A stretch of 64,000 nt of DNA from Viridothelium virens (taxonomy: Eukaryota > Ascomycota > Dothideomycetes > Trypetheliales > Trypetheliaceae). Numbering within the stretch: position 1 is the stretch's first letter; the number at the start of each line of letters is the position of its first letter. The notes beneath the pieces are model-generated. The model had not been told where the DNA came from and made no database searches. It saw only the letters and a list, made by a program, of their open reading frames with translations. Location: positions 620,001 to 684,000 of the forward strand of contig ML991771.1 of the NCBI GenBank assembly GCA_010094025.1. Direction: 5' to 3'. The position numbers and the translations under genes are program-made. Below are positions 59,339 to 64,000 of this stretch, in pieces.

Positions 59339-59476
59339 CTGCGGCGGCTGAACTCTCCTGTGAGCTTCTTTTCGTGAGAATTGGAGAGGCTTCAGCTTAC
59401 CCCTGACCACCTTGCGTGGAGCGCAGAGTCCAAGTTGACCCAGAGCGAGGACGGTTATGTATATTGACACCTTCAT
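58827..59476 (-). CDS. Secreted multi-core RiPP precursor (dikaritin/ustiloxin-type), core GYDYPF
   Basis: The coding sequence is complement(join(58827..59338,59401..59476)), 195 residues. The GTAAGC donor and CCGCAG acceptor join VVRV to KRAEPEPP in frame. A signal peptide is plain (MKVSIYITVLALGQLGLCA). Nine tandem units follow, each with the invariant core GYDYPF after a Pro/Glu-rich leader (AEPEPP or AVPEPP) and ended by a dibasic site, mostly KR. This is the layout of Kex2-processed fungal precursors such as UstA and PhomA. The Tyr and Phe residues are suitable for side-chain crosslinking by UstY-type oxidases. One site is KH instead of KR (between units 5 and 6), and one is RR (before unit 9). 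Unit 8 carries a 5-residue insertion. The final unit ends in a short acidic tail. Neighbours are two UstY-like genes and a 2OG dioxygenase. Confidence 0.9.
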
Positions 59477-60383
59477 TATGAAGACAAGTTTCGGTCCAAG
59501 AAAGGGGATATCTAAAGGAGCTCCGAAAGCTTGCTGTTGAGGATTTGGGCTACTATGTCCAAACCTTTATACTTGAGGCTCCAGACCTTGTCCTATCATC
59601 AGTCCCGAGGCTCAGAGATATGTCTCACATTTGGTTACAAACCCATTTATTCCAGTGGCTTTTCATTCCTCACCTGAATACAGGGATACAAGCTCTCGGC
59701 GTCTCCGCCCATGCGCAAACCATCCTCTAGCATCATTAATCAATATGGGCGTGGCTCGAACCTTGCTATTGAGTTCTAGATCGGGTAATTACACTAACAT
59801 GAGCCAGCGCTTGCGGTCGAGCGCAGGTATACAGCATAGAACTTTCATGTGCGTCTGCCGCCCTCCCCATGTGGAGGTGAGATCTTGCATTAGACACGCA
59901 GAATCAAGCTAATGTCAGACCAAAGTCGGATTCTGAGTACATACACAGGTGACGTTCTATTACTTGGTAAAAGATATCTCAACCGCTTAAATTTCGGAAG
60001 AGTATGCAAGCCTGACTCAGTCTCGTGTCAGACTTAAGATCAGTCTAAATCGATTAGAAACAACCTTTAAGAGTTGCCAAAAGCTGGTTAGATTCAATGC
60101 AGTGAGATCAATCTCTGGAAGCTTCAAATTAGCCTAAGGAAGGCATCACACCGAAGTCATGACCATGGGCAGGTAGGGGCAGGCAGTAGAGACTTCTGAC
60201 TTATGTAAGTATCAGACTTAGAAAATCTCGAATCACACAACTACTACGAACGTACGTGCCATGCTGATCGTATCAAGGCGTTGCAATTCGAGAGAAGAAA
60301 ACCTAGCATAATTGATCTCACTTCAACTGACAAGAGATAGCTCAACCGGTCATCAAGCAGTTCTTCCTCTTTCACATTTCACT
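59477..60383. promoter_or_regulatory. Divergent promoter region of precursor and UstY-like gene
   Basis: 907 bp lie between divergent starts (59476 and 60384). No conserved operator was identified. The divergence suggests shared regulation. Confidence 0.45.
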
Positions 60384-61151
60384 ATGGACGAAGACTTTGA
60401 CGAAATGGACGGCATTTACGAACAATCCCATGTTTCCCTGATACCATCGAGATCATCAGCAACAAGGGACGATGCCTCCTCCAACCAGCGCATTCTTGGT
60501 TCTGAAAAGCCGTCCCGATACCGAAAACACGGTCTTTGGTGGGATGTCAGCTTCAAGATTTTCAAATTGACCATTATCTGCCTTGCAGCTTTGGGATTGG
60601 AGAGCATAATCTGGAGTACTTTGAACCCGCAGACGCAGACAAAGGCCAGTAGCATCCCACCAGCCCCCATGGACCCATTGATTTGCGACTGTGGTGGGTC
60701 AACGCAAGAAGCCATCTCCCAAGGCTGCCAATTCATCGAAATGGCCGCCGCTTGGCTCCCACCAGCCTGCATCGACGCTGAGCTTGCTAACGAATTCGAC
60801 ACCTCCGGACCCGGTTCGAACGGAACCTGGCAGTACTTTTCCGACTCGGAGCGGCAGTATCAAATCAGCAAAGACCAAGTCGCTCTCCTTGCAGATACAG
60901 GAGCTCTGTTCTACAGTACGTGGGAGTGGCATGTTAAGCACTGCACGTTCCAATGGAGATTGGACTATCGCCGCCGATGGTTAGACACGGTCGTGGAGCC
61001 GAGATATGATCATGAGAGTCACATTATGCATTGCGAAGGAATCATTTTTGCAGATCAGGAGAAGAGCGTTGGAAGTATTGTGAGACTGAACAGTAGTAAT
61101 CATGAGCCGGTGCAGCATCATGAGCATGGAGGACACCATGTTCACGACTAG
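60384..61151 (+). CDS. Divergent UstYa-like (DUF3328-related) membrane protein
   Basis: This single exon gives 255 residues from ATG 60384; an upstream in-frame start would be TTG. A cytosolic N-terminus of ~55 residues precedes one transmembrane helix at about 60-77 (FKLTIICLAALGLESIIW). The luminal part contains CDCGGS, WLPPACIDAELANEFDTSG and two HxxHC motifs: HVKHC at 183-187 and HIMHC at 213-217. UstYa-family oxidases carry exactly two such motifs, believed to bind copper. Spacing and surroundings differ from the canonical HQLHCL...HCLD pattern, so this is a divergent branch. A His-rich tail (HHEHGGHHVHD) is unusual. It is probably an oxidase acting on the core peptide in the secretory pathway. 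Confidence 0.72.
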   Translation: MDEDFDEMDGIYEQSHVSLIPSRSSATRDDASSNQRILGSEKPSRYRKHGLWWDVSFKIFKLTIICLAALGLESIIWSTLNPQTQTKASSIPPAPMDPLICDCGGSTQEAISQGCQFIEMAAAWLPPACIDAELANEFDTSGPGSNGTWQYFSDSERQYQISKDQVALLADTGALFYSTWEWHVKHCTFQWRLDYRRRWLDTVVEPRYDHESHIMHCEGIIFADQEKSVGSIVRLNSSNHEPVQHHEHGGHHVHD

Positions 61152-61925
61152 CTTTGCCATTCTCTTTAGAAGGGTAGATAAAACTGTAGCCAGACTCAGT
61201 TCTAGACAATGCTACTGCAGATCCCGGACGGATAAATTATTTCCGCAATGTACCATGCGTTATTGCATTCTCCAGGCTTCTAGTTGTAAGACTTCGCTTG
61301 CAGGAATACGAGAAAACCAGAGTACGCAAGGTATCTTTTGATGAGACGAATCTTGGTATCCGCTTGCAAGGAGAAAGAGAGAATAGCGGCATCCCTCTAA
61401 CGCAAAGGCGGCGGTGGACAATAATGCAGTTACCAAAGCTGTACACGTCCGAACACACAAGTCTTTCACTACGAATTGCCTTGTGGAGGTAAGCGTAATA
61501 AGCATAGATAAATTCTCCGTGTAAGATCTAATCCTAATCTATTCAAAGTCCCGACTATACCGACTGCAGGCCGATCTAGCTCTTAGCTTCCGCGCCTTAA
61601 ACAGAGGCGCATGGATACTGTGGAAGCCTCAACGAGCCTTTTGAGTGGCCGCACGCCACCACTGATTATCGTAAGATCACCTAAAGCTCCCTGCAGGAAC
61701 AACATCTCAGGAATCACACCGCTCCCGACTTTATGCTAGGTCATGGATATGCGATTTTGAGGTCGTAGCAGCGTGTAAATCATTGCTCTAGAAGGATGCT
61801 TTCCGCTATGGCGGCGATGCTCACTTTGTCTGGGTATTCGTAAATGGATAGAACTTTTCATACCATACGTAGCACTGCTGTGTTATGTGAATGACCGTCT
61901 AATATTCCTACCCCTAGGGAAAATT
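61152..61925. other. Convergent intergenic spacer
   Basis: No supported gene. It holds the 3' flanks of the UstY-like and dioxygenase genes. Confidence 0.5.
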
Positions 61926-62752
61926 TCAGATGATAGTCCAGATATTCAACCCTACTTTCGTGCCGTTTTGCACAGGTAAACCTGCATGTAGAGTCCTTCG
62001 ATCTCCTGTACCATCCTCGTGCAAATTCTTCCAAAACACAGCGCTGCCTGCGACGGCCTTGAAGGTGAGTATTTCTCCCTCTCCACAATCCACAAACTTG
62101 CACCACCGTTCATCTTCCTTCGACCAGTCCACTGCAATCTCGGGGAATTGTGTTCCACAGTTTTCGCAATCTGCTTCAAGAATCCCGAAGATGGTGGTCT
62201 CACGCTCCGCTTTGTGTGCAGATTTGACACCCCAATCGAAATGCGGTCTGTATTCTTGACCCTGCTTGTATTGCACGACTTGGAGCATTTCGATCTTTGA
62301 GCGTGGAAGAAAGCCTTGAAACTCTGCAGCTCGCTTCTGCAGACAGGCTCCCACAGTATCGTTATGAGGGAGAAAAGCGGTGGAACTTGTCCGGGCTTGC
62401 CCTTCCTTTGGCGGTCCACCATCGCGGCTGGCGACAAGCGAGCGCTTTAGAAGAGGACGTCTGAGCAGTGTTGGCCTATTTTCCTTTGAAAGTGAGAAAG
62501 GCGGCTTACTGACCCTCTTTCGATGAGGTATTCACGTTCAGCAGGCGTGATGAAGTTTTCGAGGTGAACTATGAGAGGATCGTAGGACACGACTCGAGAT
62601 GTATATCGCGATGGTTCACAGACGAAAGCATCGACTGCAGTGTTTTGAGTGAAAGGCCATCTTCGAAGGAGGAAAGCTTGAAGGCTAATTGATATCAGGA
62701 CAACAGAGAGCAGACTGGAAAACATTTTGGATGATTTTGAAGTGATGGACAT
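61926..62752 (-). CDS. Prolyl-4-hydroxylase-like 2-oxoglutarate/Fe(II) dioxygenase
   Basis: The coding sequence is complement(join(61926..62460,62514..62752)), 257 residues. The intron uses a GTCAGT donor and a CTCAG acceptor, joining YLIERG to RPLLKRS. An N-terminal hydrophobic segment (FSSLLSVVLISISLQAFLL) makes it a type II membrane protein or secreted. The P4H catalytic core is intact: iron ligands His153 and Asp155 (RPHFDW), distal His238 (TLHAGLP) and 2-oxoglutarate-binding Lys248 (NGTKVGLN). The segment SRDGG...ARTSSTAFL is typical of P4H alpha-like proteins. The family hydroxylates proline or other residues in peptides. Next to a precursor whose core contains one Pro, hydroxylation of that residue is a reasonable inference. 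Confidence 0.87.
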
Positions 62753-63214
62753 CCTGGATAAGTTGAGGGGCCCTTTGCAGCGGAACAGGAATGTCTTAGG
62801 ATAGAGAAAGTAAGGCCCTGAAGTGAAATGAGAAAAGACTCAATTCTAAGCATCTTGAATCAGTTGATGCATGGGGATGATTAGTGTGACGGACAGTAAG
62901 GTTCTAAGCCTAATGATTGTTACATGATAGGCTTGAAAATATATTCGTGAGACTAGATATCATAATGGCTAAAAGCCGCCTGTGTAATGAAGGCTGAGCT
63001 TGGCTTCAATCAGTCCCAGTAGGACCGTCAGCATGACACGAATGCAATCAGCCAGATTTTCATACTAGCCCGATTAGGGTCCATCTAGTTGATTAAACAA
63101 AATCGATCGCATGCTACTGTAGCACGGCAAAATGCGATTGAGGATGGAAAGAGAGATACTACCCTCTTGCGATCCCCCTCGATTCCTCTTCTAAAAGTGA
63201 CATCTTGTGCAGTC
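62753..63214. promoter_or_regulatory. Divergent promoter, dioxygenase / UstYa gene
   Basis: 462 bp lie between divergent start codons. No specific site was recognised. Confidence 0.45.
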
Positions 63215-64000
63215 ATGGCCGAGTCCCACTATTACAAGCCTGTTGCTGATGAGGAAAAGGAGGATAGAGACTCTGCGATCAAAGAAAAGCAGAGCTCTGA
63301 TCGACTTCTCTCGGACTACGGAGAAGCTCCTTATAGCCGGACTACGCGCAGGAGTTGGCCTAGGCTTGCCCGGACATATGGCTTCCATCTCGCACTACTC
63401 ATTCTCAACGTTAGCTGGACGTTGTTGATGATATTTGAGCCATTCTGTACTTTACATCTGCCGGATCCGGCTGATGTACCTTGTGGGTTCCCATCTCACA
63501 GATGCCTGCGTCGATATTTGAGTTTCACTGATACTGATAATCAACAGCTCCGGCGAACAGTGCATCTCTCTTCGAGCGGGTGGTCATGAACAACAGCCTC
63601 TGGGATGATAATCCCTTCAAAGGCGACCCACGCCCGGAGCAGACGGCCGCGTGGCTTCAATTCCATAACTGTAAATACTTTGTCGTAGCTATTGCTCATA
63701 AAATAATTATCATTAACGAATGGCTAGTGACTGAATTGGCCGTTGGTCTCGAGGATCTGGAAGCAATTGGTAAGACCTCGGTGCAGTTAACAGATGGACC
63801 AAACCGATATCTTGCCATGTAAGAGTTCTCACAGGAAGTCTGCGAAGACAGAAGCTGACTCGAAATTGCGCATTAGGCTAGATGTCTTTCATCAACTGCA
63901 CTGTCTGGATAAGATCCGCATCTATCTGCATCGAGACTACTACGCAATGCGTGAGCACCCGCAAATGCAATTGATCCATGTGCATCATTGTCTGGACAGC
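63215..64000 (+). CDS. UstYa-type (DUF3328) oxidase, truncated by the window edge
   Basis: Exons are 63215..63482, 63548..63670, 63728..63818 and 63877..>64000. A cytosolic N-terminus (MAESHYYKPVADEEK) is followed by one transmembrane helix (YGFHLALLILNVSWTLLMIF). After it come SPANSA, WDDNPFKGDPRP and LEDLEAIGKTSVQLTDG. Both signature motifs are present: HQLHCLDKIR at about 63890 and HVHHCLD at about 63977. These are the UstYa copper-site motifs of enzymes that oxidatively macrocyclise ustiloxin-, phomopsin- and cyclochlorotine-type products. Intron 63671-63727 is 57 nt with no stop codon in frame, so a naive translation reads through it; ATTAAC branch and CTAG acceptor support splicing. The 3' end lies beyond the window. 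Confidence 0.92.

Noticed and set aside
58935-59351. Plus-strand open frame opposite the precursor array
   Set aside because: It is a mirror of the periodic 54-bp repeat on the other strand and shows no family signal.

Overview
The window is nuclear DNA of a filamentous ascomycete (Pezizomycotina). The signs are many short spliceosomal introns (about 50-70 nt, GTAAGT-type donors, CTAAC/CTGAC branch points), Zn2Cys6 and Ser/Thr-rich surface proteins, a multidomain iterative polyketide synthase, and fungal housekeeping genes (DCP2, CTU2/NCS2, a Lung-7-TM protein). No rRNA, tRNA, CRISPR array or replication origin is recognisable. Exon joins below were derived by hand from splice signals and reading-frame continuity and have not been checked against transcripts.

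Layout. 1-8 kb: a GPI-anchored Ser/Thr-rich wall protein, a minisatellite, a trypsin-like peptidase and a repeat island with two MITE-like elements. 8-15 kb: a small-molecule metabolism group: HpcH/HpaI aldolase, D-2-hydroxyacid dehydrogenase, a UPF0261 (Tm-1 N-terminal-like) protein and a TIM-barrel (Tm-1 C-terminal-like) protein, the last two divergent. 15-33 kb: a polyketide locus: Zn2Cys6 regulator, complete highly reducing PKS (KS-AT-DH-MT-ER-KR-ACP, no release domain), FSH1/LovG-type serine hydrolase and an MFS exporter. 33-36 kb: mostly gene-poor. 36-56 kb: a conserved block with a multispanning membrane protein, J-protein, S9 peptidase, DCP2, DUF4112 protein, CTU2, Lung-7-TM/PTM1-like protein, GNAT acetyltransferase, an HhH-like protein and a single-pass membrane protein. 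57-64 kb: a MITE followed by the most interesting locus.

That locus (58.8-64 kb, cut by the right edge) looks like a fungal ribosomal peptide (RiPP, dikaritin/ustiloxin-type) cluster. A secreted precursor carries nine copies of a unit containing the core GYDYPF, mostly separated by Kex2-type KR sites. Beside it lie a divergent UstYa-like protein with two HxxHC motifs, a prolyl-4-hydroxylase-like 2OG-Fe(II) dioxygenase and a canonical UstYa (DUF3328) oxidase gene running off the edge. The inferred pathway is secretion, Kex2 cutting, aryl-ether macrocyclisation of Tyr by the UstY-type oxidases and possibly hydroxylation of the core proline. I do not recognise this core sequence from the fungal RiPPs I know (ustiloxin, phomopsin, asperipin, epichloecyclin, victorin).
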